Source: Neobacillus sp. SuZ13
GTDB taxonomy: Bacteria > Bacillota > Bacilli > Bacillales > Cytobacillaceae
NCBI RefSeq assembly: GCF_030123365.1
Contig: NZ_CP126107.1
Coordinates: forward strand, 2,775,501 to 2,839,500
Reading direction: 5' to 3'
Length of the DNA: 64,000 bases
The stretch's first letter is position 1, and each line of letters starts with the position of its first letter. Below the pieces are notes generated by a model. The model worked only from the letters and a program-made list of their open reading frames with translations, was not told the DNA's origin and did not search any database. The position numbers and the translations under genes were made by a program. Positions 1 through 8,748 of the stretch are shown here, piece by piece.

Positions 1-1
1 A

Positions 2-373
2 CGATATCTTGAGCTTGGTAATAGAGGACGTATGTTTAGCATTATATTGTTACCAGAATTAGAATCAGTAGGTTCTGTGGGTTATTGGCAAACTACTTGG
101 AATAATGAAAGTGTATATGAAACTGGATGGAGCATTATACCCCCGTATCAAGGGAAAGGAATAGCTACAAAAGCAGTAAAGTTAGCAATAGAAGAGGCAT
201 CTAATGAAAACAAATATAAATACATTCACGCATTCCCATCGATTGATAATCCTGCTTCTAATGCAATTTGTCGGAAGTTTAACTTTCAGTTTATTTCTGA
301 ATGCGAATTTGAATATCCCCCAGGAAACTTTATGAGGTGCAATAATTGGCGTTATAACTTAATTGGACAATAG
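2..373 (+). CDS. GNAT family N-acetyltransferase, 5' end outside window
   Basis: The frame is open from base 2, so the start lies upstream and only the C-terminal part is present. The acetyl-CoA-binding motif A is visible as YQGKGIA in a GWSIIPPYQGKG context, and NPASNAICRKFNF matches the late GNAT region. It probably acetylates a small molecule or a protein N-terminus; the substrate cannot be read from the sequence. A repeat copy follows the stop codon by about 30 bases. Confidence 0.85.
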   Translation, partial: RYLELGNRGRMFSIILLPELESVGSVGYWQTTWNNESVYETGWSIIPPYQGKGIATKAVKLAIEEASNENKYKYIHAFPSIDNPASNAICRKFNFQFISECEFEYPPGNFMRCNNWRYNLIGQ

Positions 374-400
374 CTGTTTTTTCAGTTCTTAATTTTTAAA

Positions 401-515
401 AAAGTTTGTGAAGAAATGTACTTAAGCTAACGGGTAGCAATAGTTGAAGATTCGGGGTTGCTACGGCAGCTCTTTTTTCTTATTCCACTAACGGAAGCAG
501 TATAGTTCAAGAAGG
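401..515 (+). repeat. Interspersed repeat, copy R1
   Basis: Full-length copy. It has a 5' flank TTTGTGAAGAAATGTACTTA and a 5' arm CTAACGGGTAGCAA. The terminator-like hairpin GGGTTGCTACGGCAGCTC is followed by six T. The 3' arm is CACTAACGGAAGCAGTATAG. It sits directly downstream of the GNAT gene. Confidence 0.85.
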
Positions 516-577
516 AATATTCAATATTCTAAACGAATGATACAATATATTTATCTGTCTTTATTGGAGGGAACTGA

Positions 578-811
578 TTGTTTCGTAAAATGACTTCAAA
601 AAAGGAATTTTTGTATCTAGGTGTTGTGGTAGGTATAACAACAGGGCTCTTTTCTGCAACACATTCTATAATATGGCTTTATTTAATGGCTTTATTGATT
701 TTTATACAAGGCTTTATATTTGGAAAACCAACAAAGAAGGATATTATATTTGACGGTGTTGGATTAGTATTGTTGATCCTGGTATTTACAATTGGACAAC
801 ATTCCTTATAA
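578..811 (+). CDS. Small membrane protein, unknown function
   Basis: The 77-residue product starts at a TTG placed 8 bases after GGAGG. Two or three hydrophobic stretches (about residues 11-27, 30-47 and 57-72) separated by short charged loops predict an integral membrane protein. No family is recognised. It lies between repeat copies R1 and R2, as many small genes in this window do. Confidence 0.7.
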   Translation: MFRKMTSKKEFLYLGVVVGITTGLFSATHSIIWLYLMALLIFIQGFIFGKPTKKDIIFDGVGLVLLILVFTIGQHSL

Positions 812-830
812 AACGAGTTATTTAAATAGT

Positions 831-985
831 GTACTAAAGTAAAATGCTTGATTTTAAGAAAGGGTTGCTGCGGCGATCCTTTTTTCTTATTGCACTACCA
901 TGAAAATTAACTTCTGTCAGATCCGAAAAATGGCAATACTTAAATAGACGCAGCTCATTCATTTTTTAAAAAAAGAGCAGGGCGC
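831..985 (+). repeat. Interspersed repeat, copy R2 with long tail
   Basis: The 5' arm is worn. The hairpin GGGTTGCTGCGGCGATCC and T tract are clear at 861-886. The usual 3' hairpin is replaced by a tail (CACTACCATGAAAATTAAC... to a CTCATTC-T-run) that recurs in copy R4, which defines a subfamily. Confidence 0.7.
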
Positions 986-1019
986 CTGATCAAGGTGTTA
1001 ATGGACAACGAATAATAGA

Positions 1020-2237
1020 TTAAGATGCTTCGGTAATTGTCACCGTATAACCTAAGTTTTCTAGTCTTCGAACCGAATGGCGTACTATAGATGCTTGTTT
1101 TTGTTTATCAAAATAATCTTCGCCTAAGTCAACGTACATTTCTTTTCTGGTTAGAAGGTAATATGCGATTCGCAACATCGCATGGGCGACTACAATTGCT
1201 GCCTTTTTCTTTCCTTTTCGTCCAGCTGTGCGTCTATACAGCGCACCTAGATAGTTTTTTGACCCTCTTACAGATTGAGCTGCTTCTGTTAATGCGGATC
1301 TTAAATACTTATTTCCCTTTTTTGATCTGCTAGATTTCCTTTTTCCTGCGCTTTCATTGTGTCCAGGGACCAAGGCTGCCCATGAACACAAATGTGCGGC
1401 AGTCGGGAATTGGTTTCCAACGTGCGTACCAATTTCAGCTAAGATTTGTTCAGCCATTCTTGTGGCGATACCAGGGATGGAATCGAGTCGTTCTATATCT
1501 TCTTGATAAGTGCTTACTCTTTTAGCTATCTCTTGATCTAACATTTCAATTTGCTCTGTTAGAAAATCAATGTGAGTTAAAATTGTTTTTAACATTAAGC
1601 GTTGGTGTGGGTTAACATAACCCTGAAGTGCCAATTCAAGTTCTTCTTTTTTCTTTTTCATTGTACGACGAGCGAAGTTTGCTAGTTTTTCAGGATCATC
1701 TTCACCATCTGCGATTGCTCGAAGCATATCTTTCGATGAAACACCCATAATATCAGATACAACAGAACCTAGTTTGATGTTGGCTCCTTCTAAAACCTTT
1801 TGAATCCTATTATGTTGTCTGGCGCGTTCTTCAATGATACTCCGGCGATAGCGTACAAGTTCCCGCAGTTCTCGTTGATTCCGATCAGGAATGAAGCTTG
1901 CTTTAAGTAATCCATAACGAAGAAGTTGGGCTATCCATTCGGCATCTTTAACAACCGTTTTGCGTCCCGGAAGGGCCTTCATGTGTTGAGCATTTACAAC
2001 TAAAAACTCTATTCCTTCGGACTCTAATAAGTTAACAATAGGTTTCCAATAAACACTCGTACTTTCCATAGCTACATGTGTACAATTATTCTCCTTAATC
2101 CAGTCCAATAACTTTAATAGAAAAACTGTTTTAGTGGAAAATGTTTGAACTTCCTTTCCTTCTGAAGTCATAATACAAGCTGTGATATTGTCCTTATGTA
2201 CATCCAAACCACATGCTCTTTCAATGATTACATCCAT
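1020..2237 (-). CDS. IS110 family transposase (DEDD RuvC-like + transposase_20)
   Basis: The 405-residue product has the normal length for the family. The N-terminal RuvC-like DEDD domain shows GLDVHK near residue 10, HVAMEST near 55-61 and VVKDAEWIAQLLR near 95-107. The C-terminal transposase_20 domain shows LDSIPGI and WAALVPGHNESAGKRKSS, with the conserved serine of the second active-site half. It moves the element by RNA-guided recombination, as established for IS110. The reading frame is intact, so it may be active. Confidence 0.93.
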   Translation of the reverse strand: MDVIIERACGLDVHKDNITACIMTSEGKEVQTFSTKTVFLLKLLDWIKENNCTHVAMESTSVYWKPIVNLLESEGIEFLVVNAQHMKALPGRKTVVKDAEWIAQLLRYGLLKASFIPDRNQRELRELVRYRRSIIEERARQHNRIQKVLEGANIKLGSVVSDIMGVSSKDMLRAIADGEDDPEKLANFARRTMKKKKEELELALQGYVNPHQRLMLKTILTHIDFLTEQIEMLDQEIAKRVSTYQEDIERLDSIPGIATRMAEQILAEIGTHVGNQFPTAAHLCSWAALVPGHNESAGKRKSSRSKKGNKYLRSALTEAAQSVRGSKNYLGALYRRTAGRKGKKKAAIVVAHAMLRIAYYLLTRKEMYVDLGEDYFDKQKQASIVRHSVRRLENLGYTVTITEAS

Positions 2238-2461
2238 TGAAATTGTCCTTTCTAGGCTTGAAAATTGGAGGCTGGTGCAACAATCAGAATTAGGATTAAT
2301 CTACCATGAGTGCTTCCCGAAAGGGAGCGACAGTTTGTGGTGCACCGTGGTCGTTGGAGTCAGACTAACGGATGGGCTCTAAGGCACCATAGTTTATCGA
2401 CCTTCCTCTCCCAGCCTTAGGAACAGTATCGTCGGATTAAATATATTTTCATTCTTTGTGG
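2238..2461 (-). ncRNA. Candidate bridge RNA / structured leader of IS110
   Basis: This non-coding stretch upstream of the transposase start contains a stable stem (GCTTCCC GAAA GGGAGC at about 2312-2330) and further complementary blocks around GGTGCACC and GGTGCC at 2339-2390. In the IS110 group the bridge RNA comes from this end. Position and structure support the call; the target- and donor-binding loops were not worked out. Confidence 0.5.
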
Positions 2462-2518
2462 TGAAGCGCCGATTTTGCGCTTCATGAATGGCTAACGGGG
2501 CAGGTTAGTTGAAGAAGG
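2462..2518 (+). repeat. Interspersed repeat, copy R3 (5' truncated)
   Basis: Hairpin GAAGCGC CGATTTT GCGCTTC, then the 3' arm GGCTAACGGGGCAGGTTAG. The 5' arm is missing where the IS110 element ends, which suggests insertion into or next to this copy. Confidence 0.7.
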
Positions 2519-2582
2519 AATGGCTTATAAAAAAGAAAACTCGCCATACTGAAGTGAACCAAAAAAGTTAGACATATATATT

Positions 2583-3332
2583 TTAAGCAACCCTTTGGAC
2601 CTGAGTTCTGTATTCTACTGGACTCAGGTCATTTAACTTTTTCTTCATACGAACATTGTTGTAGTAGTAAATATAATCGTGTAATTCCTGTATAAAATGC
2701 TCAATACTTTGAAAATCCTGGAGATAGAGGAGTTCTGTCTTAAGGATGCCAAAGAAGTTCTCGATAACGGCATTATCGAGACAGTTTCCCTTTCGGGACA
2801 TGCTTTGTGTAATATTCCGGGCTTTAAGTGTTTTTTGGTACTTGTCCATCTGGTAATGCCATCCTTGATCTGAGTGAAGGATCAACTTATCCTCTGGACT
2901 TAAAACCTCTAAAGCTTGTTCAAGCATGTTACCTACTAAATCAAAAGAGGGGCGAGATTTAACTGTATACGAGATGACCTCACTATTGAACAAATCAAGA
3001 ACAGGAGATAGATAGAGTTTCTGACCGAAAAGGCTGAATTCTGTGACGTCTGTTACCCATTTCTGATTAGGCTTGTTGGCTTGGAAATCTCGATTCAGAA
3101 TGTTAGGCGCAACTTTCCCTACATTTCCGCGATAGGACTTATATTTCTTCATACGAACCTGGCACTTAATCCCCATTATGTTCATTAGCTTGAGGACAGT
3201 CTTGGGGTCAAGAATCAAGCCTTTCTTATCAAGCTCTTTTTTTATGTTACGGTGTCCATAACGACCTTTATGTTGGTGATATATTTCTTGTATTGCCTCT
3301 TTCACCTTTGCGTATTTATCAGGGCGGTCCAT
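2583..3332 (-). pseudogene. IS3 OrfB, DDE integrase domain, 5' part cut by nonsense codon
   Basis: The rve domain is intact, with WVTDVTEF (first D), ILHSDQGWHYQ (second D) and NAVIENFFG (E). The frame continues upstream as a typical OrfB start (KAQVIFELRNEYKVAEL ... RSTYYY), but a TGA at 3342-3344 stands where this family usually has Trp (YYYWKK). The remaining ATG at 3332 would give only the catalytic half. This copy is therefore probably non-autonomous. Confidence 0.8.
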
Positions 3333-3421
3333 GTGTTTTTTTCAATAATAATACGTACTTCTTTTGATACCCGCGATCTTGATTAGCTCAGCGACTTTAT
3401 ATTCATTCCTTAGTTCAAAAA

Positions 3422-3990
3422 TTACTTGCGCTTTGAGTCTTGTTGTAATTTTTTCTTTTCCCGAACTAAGGCATTCAACTTTTTTAGATAAGCATTCTCC
3501 ATTCGCAAACGTTCGATTTCTTGGATAAGAGATTCATTTGTTTGATTGGTAGGATCAACGATCTGTTTTCTTTTATTTGTCATGGGAGGTCGCCCCTTCT
3601 CTTTGGTAATAGGGCTTCCACTCCTTCTGTTTCAACAGCCCTCCTCCAAGTATTGATGGAAGAAGGTTCTGGAATTTTAAACTTCGCCGCTGTTTCATTA
3701 AGAGATGCCCAATTATCGTCCATATATTTGAGTACCTCCATTTTAAACGCTGCAGAGTAGTTTGTATAACTTTTCCTTAAGGAATCCTCTCCGTGTTCCA
3801 AATAGAGGTTTACCCACTTTTGAATTGTTTTATGAACAGTACCGAGCTTTTTAGCAATATCCCTATAAGACAGGATTCCTTTTTCATATTCTTTTACTGC
3901 CCATAACTTGTCCTCGAGTGTAAATTTAGTCATATAAAAAACTGCACCTCCATTGTTAGTTTTGTGTCTAACAATTTTGGTGCAGTTCAT
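3422..3990 (-). pseudogene. IS3 OrfA (helix-turn-helix), frameshifted
   Basis: The first 136 residues hold the HTH region (ILSYRDIAKKLGTVHKTIQKW) and a second HTH-like repeat (LNETAAKFKIPEPSSI). The frame ends as PKRRGDLP at 3580, where the family reads RRGRPPM. The remainder (TNKRKQ ... ENAYLKKLNALVREKKK) continues in another frame from 3583 to 3422. The loss of one base in the GGGG run explains this. The A-rich stretch after LVREKKK is the usual programmed -1 slip site into OrfB. Confidence 0.8.
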
Positions 3991-4036
3991 ACTGAGCGAG
4001 TTTTGCTTTTTTTATATATGAAGCAAGGATAGTTAT

Positions 4037-4798
4037 TCAAACAATTGTATGTTTCAATGAATTGTACATATTTGCTACGTGTTCATCGACTTTATCTCGT
4101 GACATGCGTAGACGTTCCACAGAAGTACCATACCCAATTTCTTGTTTACCCTCTTCTAATCCTTTGAAAATCCCATCTGCAAAGGCATCTAATGGTTCTC
4201 CATGAGTATGCAGCCCTGCTCCGCCTAAATCTGTATTCACTGCCGGAGGAGCAACTTCAATTACTTCTACAGATGAATCAGAAAGTTGGTGTCTTAGACT
4301 CATTGTAAATGAATGAAGTGCAGCTTTCGTTGCTGAATAAATCGGAGCAATTGCAAACGGTGTAAAAGCTAACCCAGATGTCACGTTAATGATAGCCGCC
4401 TCTTCTTTTTCAGCAAAAAATGGAGCGAACAGCATTGACAAATGGAAAGGTGCTTCAACATTGGTTGTGATTTCTTTATTGAAATAATTCCAATTGTTCT
4501 TCGCATCTGCTTTTAACACATTAAACCGTTGTTGAATCCCTGCGTTGTTCACTAACATATTCACTTCTGGGTAGTTCTCTGTTACCCAATCAAACAACGC
4601 TACACGCTCGGATTCACTATCCAAATTACTTACATGAGTAATAAGGCTAGGAAGTTTTTCTTTCGCATCTTGAAGTACATTTTCTCGTCGTCCACAAACA
4701 ATGACTTTATTTCCAGCTTTTACAAAGCGTTCTGCAAAAGCTAATCCTATCCCAGCACTTCCGCCTGTAATGAGTATTGTATTCCCTGAAAGTTTCAT
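4037..4798 (-). CDS. SDR family oxidoreductase (DltE-like)
   Basis: The 253-residue short-chain dehydrogenase has the NAD(P)-binding motif TGGSAGIG near residue 11, NNAG near 86, and the catalytic YSATK about 70 residues later with an upstream Ser (NVTSG). It most resembles the cytosolic DltE-like branch. The substrate is unknown. It lies 82 bases downstream of a MerR-family gene on the same strand and is probably co-transcribed from the MerR-type promoter at 5303-5333, so it is a likely target of that regulator. Confidence 0.85.
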   Translation of the reverse strand: MKLSGNTILITGGSAGIGLAFAERFVKAGNKVIVCGRRENVLQDAKEKLPSLITHVSNLDSESERVALFDWVTENYPEVNMLVNNAGIQQRFNVLKADAKNNWNYFNKEITTNVEAPFHLSMLFAPFFAEKEEAAIINVTSGLAFTPFAIAPIYSATKAALHSFTMSLRHQLSDSSVEVIEVAPPAVNTDLGGAGLHTHGEPLDAFADGIFKGLEEGKQEIGYGTSVERLRMSRDKVDEHVANMYNSLKHTIV

Positions 4799-4880
4799 TA
4801 TAGTTCCTCTTTTCCACTCTATTTTTTAGAATTTGAAAGCCGATTCCATTATATGCGTCAGTTATCAAGACTTTTTTATC

Positions 4881-5261
4881 TTAAAAGTCTTCTTTTCCTT
4901 CCTTAGTGTGTTTTGTATAACGTGTAATTTTTTCATCAATTCCCTTTAAGGATTCTGTCATCAACGAAATTTCATCTAATACTGCTTGCTTGTGATTATT
5001 CATCATTTCAAGTCGGAGTTCAATGGTTTTGTCACCTTCTACTACCCAATCAATATATTGCTTAATACCACTTATAGGCATGTGTGTGTTTTTTAAACAA
5101 ATAACGGTTCCAAGGAGCGCCATTTGATTTTCTGAAAATAATCGCCTACCAGCTTCATCACGCTCCATTAGTGGTAGTAATCCTTTTTTTTCATAATAAC
5201 GTAATGTTGATTCTGGAATGTTGAATTTGGCTGAAGCTTCGCTTATTGAACAATATTTCAT
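4881..5261 (-). CDS. MerR family transcriptional regulator
   Basis: The 126-residue product has an N-terminal winged helix (SISEASAKFNIPESTLRYYEKKGLLP, about residues 5-30) followed by a long coiled-coil dimerisation helix (about 85-118). There are no metal-binding cysteines in the C-terminal tail, so it is closer to the stress or small-molecule MerR group than to metal sensors. The start is supported by GGAGG 8 bases upstream. A dyad with 19-base -35/-10 spacing sits just upstream, so it is probably autoregulated. Confidence 0.9.
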   Translation of the reverse strand: MKYCSISEASAKFNIPESTLRYYEKKGLLPLMERDEAGRRLFSENQMALLGTVICLKNTHMPISGIKQYIDWVVEGDKTIELRLEMMNNHKQAVLDEISLMTESLKGIDEKITRYTKHTKEGKEDF

Positions 5262-5302
5262 CTGGAGACCTCCAAATTTTATCTTTCGTTGTCGACAGGA
5301 AT

Positions 5303-5333
5303 ATGATACGACTTAAACCACGGTTTAAGTCAA
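5303..5333 (-). promoter_or_regulatory. MerR-type promoter/operator of the merR-SDR operon
   Basis: On the minus strand a -35 TTGACT (5328-5333) and a -10 TATCAT (5303-5308) are separated by 19 bases. A perfect 10-base dyad (GACTTAAACC / GGTTTAAGTC, 5310-5331) fills the spacer. Overlong spacers with a central dyad are the hallmark of promoters activated by DNA distortion by MerR proteins. Confidence 0.9.
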
Positions 5334-5494
5334 TAAAAAAACAAAAAATATTTTAGTCTTACCAGTTAAAAAATTCAGACATATGTTCATAAATATTTCT
5401 AAAAAGCACCATCAAAAGAAAATAAAATATCTATGAAATGCTATACGGTGTGAACCACAACAGTTAAATCGACAAAAATTCCACGCCAAGTAAC

Positions 5495-5665
5495 AAAGAT
5501 TGTGAAAAGATGTACTTAAACTAATGGGGGCATTACTTCAACAAAGGGGTAATGCTTTTTTTATTGAGTTAATATCCTTATTTCACTACCATGAAAATAA
5601 GTTTCTTCAACATTAGAAAAAAGACAACACCAAAGAAGACCCATCTCATTCGTTAAAAAATGAAG
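5495..5665 (+). repeat. Interspersed repeat, copy R4 with long tail
   Basis: The 5' flank GATTGTGAAAAGATGTACTT is followed by CTAATGGGGGCATTAC. The hairpin is of the second type, GCATTAC paired with GTAATGC, followed by seven T. The tail CACTACCATGAAAATAAG... matches that of R2. The copy lies between two minus-strand genes yet is on the + strand. Confidence 0.8.
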
Positions 5666-5871
5666 AGAGCCTCAATTCTTAGATCTATGGATTAGATTGT
5701 CTGGACCTGCGTCTTTTTTACATTTAGCATTTGATATACAACGTTTGATTTCATTACGTTGATCCAATTACTCATCAACTTCGTGAAGTAGTAAAGCCTT
5801 GCGAGTTTAATCGGGTGGCATTCGAGGATGTGGTTGGAGTAGGTAGACTTAAGAGAATAAGATGAATAGTT
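5666..5871. other. Intergenic stretch with a short open frame
   Basis: No gene is recognised. On the + strand 5731-5855 can be read as a short frame (about 40 codons, ...VDPITHQLREVVKPCEFNR...) without a convincing start. It may be the end of a decayed gene, but no family is recognised. Confidence 0.3.
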
Positions 5872-6909
5872 TTATCCTCTTTTCTTAAAAAGCTTTGTAA
5901 AAAGGTCACGAAAAAAGTTCTTTTTTGGTGTTTCGACCAGATTATCAACCAGATTATCAACAGTGTGCTGATGATGTTTGGTGAAAAAATTCCAAATGAT
6001 TTCTGTTGCATTTGGCCCTAATGGGTCGGTATATGAACCATTTAAGCTCCCGCCAGACCATGCATGCCCCATTTGATCGATCATCCATAGTTCCATTAAA
6101 ATTTCACCGCCCCCATCATCGTATACATGTTTAGTACAACTTTTTCCATTAATAAGGTCTGATTTGACCTGGTAAGGTGTAATATCAGCTCTTCCTGTAC
6201 CACCTTCTACAAGAAAATTAGTTTGTGCCCACTGTATGATAACCTGTTGTCCATTAATGGGATGTACAACTATATCACAGATACCATGGAAAACAATAAC
6301 AGGCATTTTCTTCTTGAACTTTCCCATTTCTTGAAAGGCCCTGTTACCACATGCATAGGGATCCGAAACGCCTTTTTGCATGCTTTCTTTAGCTGCCTTA
6401 GCCATTGGATCAGTTAGAAAAAATACATTCGCAGCATCGTAGGGAAGTCCCGCACAAACTCCGATACCACTAAATACATCTGGATAGGTAACTCCAAGAA
6501 TGCAAGCAAGTGCCGCACCTGCAGATAATCCAACTGCGTACACCTTACTTGAATCAATGCGGTATGTACTTTTAATCTGATTAATGATCGCATTAATTAA
6601 CTTGGGATGTCCCTCTCCACGGTGCTGATTTTTATCCAAAAACCAGTTCCAGCAGCCAAAAGGGTTATAAGCAGCCGGATTCGAAGGATTAAACAAGTGA
6701 TTCATGTCAGGATAGAGTACGAGAAAGTTTTCTTTTTCAGCAAGCTCGTTCATATTTGTTCCAGCAGCAAAATCATCCGGATCTTGTTCACATCCATGAA
6801 GCATCACCATCAAAGGAGTATCTTTTTCCGCTTTATAGTCGCTCGGAACATAAAGTTTGTACCTAAAACCCTTATATGAAAAATTTAGAAATTCCCCCAA
6901 CTTTATCAA
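5872..6909 (-). CDS. PHB depolymerase family esterase
   Basis: The 345-residue alpha/beta hydrolase has an oxyanion region MLHGCEQDPDDFA near residue 37, the lipase box GLSAGA near 148, an acidic region FHGICDIVVHP near 225 and a late histidine in GHAWSGG near 295. It belongs to the poly(3-hydroxybutyrate) depolymerase/LpqC esterase family. No signal peptide is visible, so it is probably intracellular. The C-terminal tail carries a short direct repeat (VDNLVDNLV) and a basic end not usual for the family. The substrate may be a polyester or another ester. Confidence 0.85.
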   Translation of the reverse strand: MIKLGEFLNFSYKGFRYKLYVPSDYKAEKDTPLMVMLHGCEQDPDDFAAGTNMNELAEKENFLVLYPDMNHLFNPSNPAAYNPFGCWNWFLDKNQHRGEGHPKLINAIINQIKSTYRIDSSKVYAVGLSAGAALACILGVTYPDVFSGIGVCAGLPYDAANVFFLTDPMAKAAKESMQKGVSDPYACGNRAFQEMGKFKKKMPVIVFHGICDIVVHPINGQQVIIQWAQTNFLVEGGTGRADITPYQVKSDLINGKSCTKHVYDDGGGEILMELWMIDQMGHAWSGGSLNGSYTDPLGPNATEIIWNFFTKHHQHTVDNLVDNLVETPKKNFFRDLFTKLFKKRG

Positions 6910-7124
6910 CCCTCCTTAACTTAAACTACATGGTTCCATTATACTTCTACATGTTCCTATTTTTATCGAAAGAGGCATTCCTTTCAATATTATATTTGAT
7001 GCAATAACATGCTGCTCAACCTCCTACTATGTATTTTAAGAGACAAAAGAGGAAAGTAAATCCTTCAATTTTCCTTAAGCCTTTATATCTAAAGTATTCA
7101 GCTTTTTTAGGTACATACCCAGTA
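6910..7124. other. Intergenic, no feature seen
   Basis: AT-rich stretch upstream of the minus-strand esterase, presumably holding its promoter. No gene, RNA or clear operator was recognised. Confidence 0.4.
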
Positions 7125-7200
7125 AGATTGTGAATCAATTTACTTAAAGTAACTGGGTGCAAGAGTGCAATAAAGCAACGCAATCGCGTTGCTTATTTTA
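7125..7200 (+). repeat. Interspersed repeat, copy R5 (no 3' arm)
   Basis: The 5' flank GATTGTGAATCAATTTACTT and arm AGTAACTGGGTGCAAGAG are followed by a perfect hairpin, AAGCAACGC AATC GCGTTGCTT. The 3' hairpin is not recognisable. Confidence 0.75.
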
Positions 7201-7432
7201 ATGTTAAAAATATTTCCTATATAATTCCTGTCTAATGCTTCCGCTGAGTTGTGCGTATATCCGGGTCGTTTTCTTCTTGAGCTAAATAGCAGGTTATCAT
7301 AAGAAAGTAAACTTAATTATTGATATTATTTTTATTTAAAAAATTTTTTGGAGAGATTAAGGAAAAAGGATTATATAACTGAATCTAACCTGTACACAGA
7401 AATTACAAACATGGATCAAAGGAGCATTTTAT

Positions 7433-8215
7433 ATGAGTAGGGTTATGAGAAGAGAAAGTCTTCCTAGAAACGTTTTAGGAATTTTTGATACAACCATACT
7501 TCATTTAAGAAAACCTTCAATAATTGCCTGGTGGTCAGTAGCTTTCCCTGGACTTGGTCACATTCTACTAGGACATTTTTTTCGTGGTACTGGTCTAATT
7601 GTTTGGGAAATTTGTATTAATTCATATTCAAATCTAAACGCTGCTATGGTGTATTCTTTTATAGGCGATATACCATCAGCTAAAGGTATATTAAATACCA
7701 GATTATTGCTTTTATATATACCTATATATTTATTCGGTATATGGGACAGTTACCGTGGAGCAGTTGATTTGAACAAAGAGTATAAACTTAGCGAAAGTGC
7801 CAACTCTCCCATCAAGAAATATGCTATGAACACAGCGGGTGTTAATTATCTGGATAAGAGAAATCCTATCCTAGCCCTTATTTGGGCAATTTTCATTCCA
7901 AGTCTAGGTCAATTTTATCAACAAAGAATCTTAGCAAGTTTTTTTACACTTTTTTGGGCAGTTATCTTTGTATTTTACTCGCACTTCGCTGAAGCAATAA
8001 TTTATTTAATACAGGGAGATATACAAAAATCCACACAAGTATTAAATATGCATTGGTTGCTATTTATACCGTCTTTTTATTTCTTCACATTGTATCAATC
8101 TTATACAGATACTATTGAACTAAATAAATTGTTTGCAAAAGAACAAGCACGCTTTTTAGAGGAAAATTTCCAGCCTTCGAATTTCCACATTAATAAGGGA
8201 GGACTGGTGGAATAA
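7433..8215 (+). CDS. Multi-pass membrane protein with internal duplication
   Basis: The 260-residue product consists of two related halves. Residues about 35-118 (FPGLGHILLGHFF ... IWDSYRGAVDLNKEY) and 148-235 (IPSLGQFYQQRIL ... LYQSYTDTIELNKLF) align across a TM helix pair, an internal GDI motif and a terminal helix ending in LNK. No named family is recognised, although the G-x-G-Q/H start of each half recalls TM2-like domains. The next gene starts one base after its stop codon, so the two form a tight operon. Confidence 0.8.
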   Translation: MSRVMRRESLPRNVLGIFDTTILHLRKPSIIAWWSVAFPGLGHILLGHFFRGTGLIVWEICINSYSNLNAAMVYSFIGDIPSAKGILNTRLLLLYIPIYLFGIWDSYRGAVDLNKEYKLSESANSPIKKYAMNTAGVNYLDKRNPILALIWAIFIPSLGQFYQQRILASFFTLFWAVIFVFYSHFAEAIIYLIQGDIQKSTQVLNMHWLLFIPSFYFFTLYQSYTDTIELNKLFAKEQARFLEENFQPSNFHINKGGLVE

Positions 8216-8689
8216 ATGCAAATTTTTGCGACCTTTGAACATACAAAGTATCTTGAGCTTGGGATAACAGAGTTACAGGAGAATGGCATAACGGATATTT
8301 TTGCAGTTCCATTAAAGAAAGTAAATGTTAGAGCTTCAATCATTGACTCCCTTAATCATTCTGACGGTCGTTCGTTTTTAGATAAGGGTTTTGCATTAGC
8401 AGTTGTATTATCAACTATTTTAGCCAGCAAGGGATTTGAATTAGAATGGGGACCTATATACTGGGGACTAATTGGTGCAGCCAGCGGCATTATTATTGGT
8501 TTAGTAATCGAAATAATATTGTATAAATGGAAGAATAAAAAAAAGCAAATTAAACTGGTACGGAATGAAAAACATGGAGAAGTTATACTAATTATTAATT
8601 GTCAGCTGAAGGATGAAAAATTAGTTTCAGATATACTCACACGGAATTTAGCGTTAGGGTTGGCGAAAGTTATTAATTCTAAAGAATAA
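8216..8689 (+). CDS. Membrane protein, unknown, partner of the upstream gene
   Basis: The 157-residue product has a soluble N-terminal part (about residues 1-55) and two hydrophobic segments (about 58-75 and 83-105) with a GxxxG-like pattern (GLIGAASGIIIGL). A basic KWKNKKKQIK stretch and a short soluble C-terminus follow. The start ATG directly follows the stop of the preceding gene, whose end carries the ribosome binding site (GGGAGGACTGG). It probably acts in a membrane complex with that protein; no function is recognised. Confidence 0.75.
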   Translation: MQIFATFEHTKYLELGITELQENGITDIFAVPLKKVNVRASIIDSLNHSDGRSFLDKGFALAVVLSTILASKGFELEWGPIYWGLIGAASGIIIGLVIEIILYKWKNKKKQIKLVRNEKHGEVILIINCQLKDEKLVSDILTRNLALGLAKVINSKE

Positions 8690-8748
8690 CAACAAATTTT
8701 TTTATTATCGGTGTTATGCTATAAAAAGCATCACCCATTAAAGAAGGA

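Larger units (their letters stand above)
990..2461 (-). mobile_element. IS110-family insertion sequence (approximate limits)
   Basis: The element has one transposase gene on the minus strand, a short 3' flank and a long (about 220 base) structured non-coding 5' flank. This is the layout of the IS110 group, in which that flank encodes the bridge RNA. IS110 elements lack clear terminal inverted repeats, so the ends are estimates. The right end abuts the hairpin of a repeat copy. Confidence 0.7.
2535..4008 (-). mobile_element. IS3-family (IS150-like) element, inactivated
   Basis: Two transposase reading frames on the minus strand lie between imperfect inverted repeats. The left end shows AAAACTCGCCATACTGAAGT, then GAACCAAAAAAGTTAGACA. 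The right end, read on the minus strand, shows AAAACTCGCTCAGTATGAAC, then TGCACCAAAATTGTTAGACA. The ORF order, the A-rich slip site and the DDE domain are typical of IS3 elements. One frameshift and one nonsense codon interrupt the proteins. Exact termini and target duplication were not resolved. Confidence 0.8.

Noticed and set aside
1091..1333. Plus-strand frames inside the IS110 and other long genes
   Set aside because: They are antisense shadows without ribosome sites or family features.
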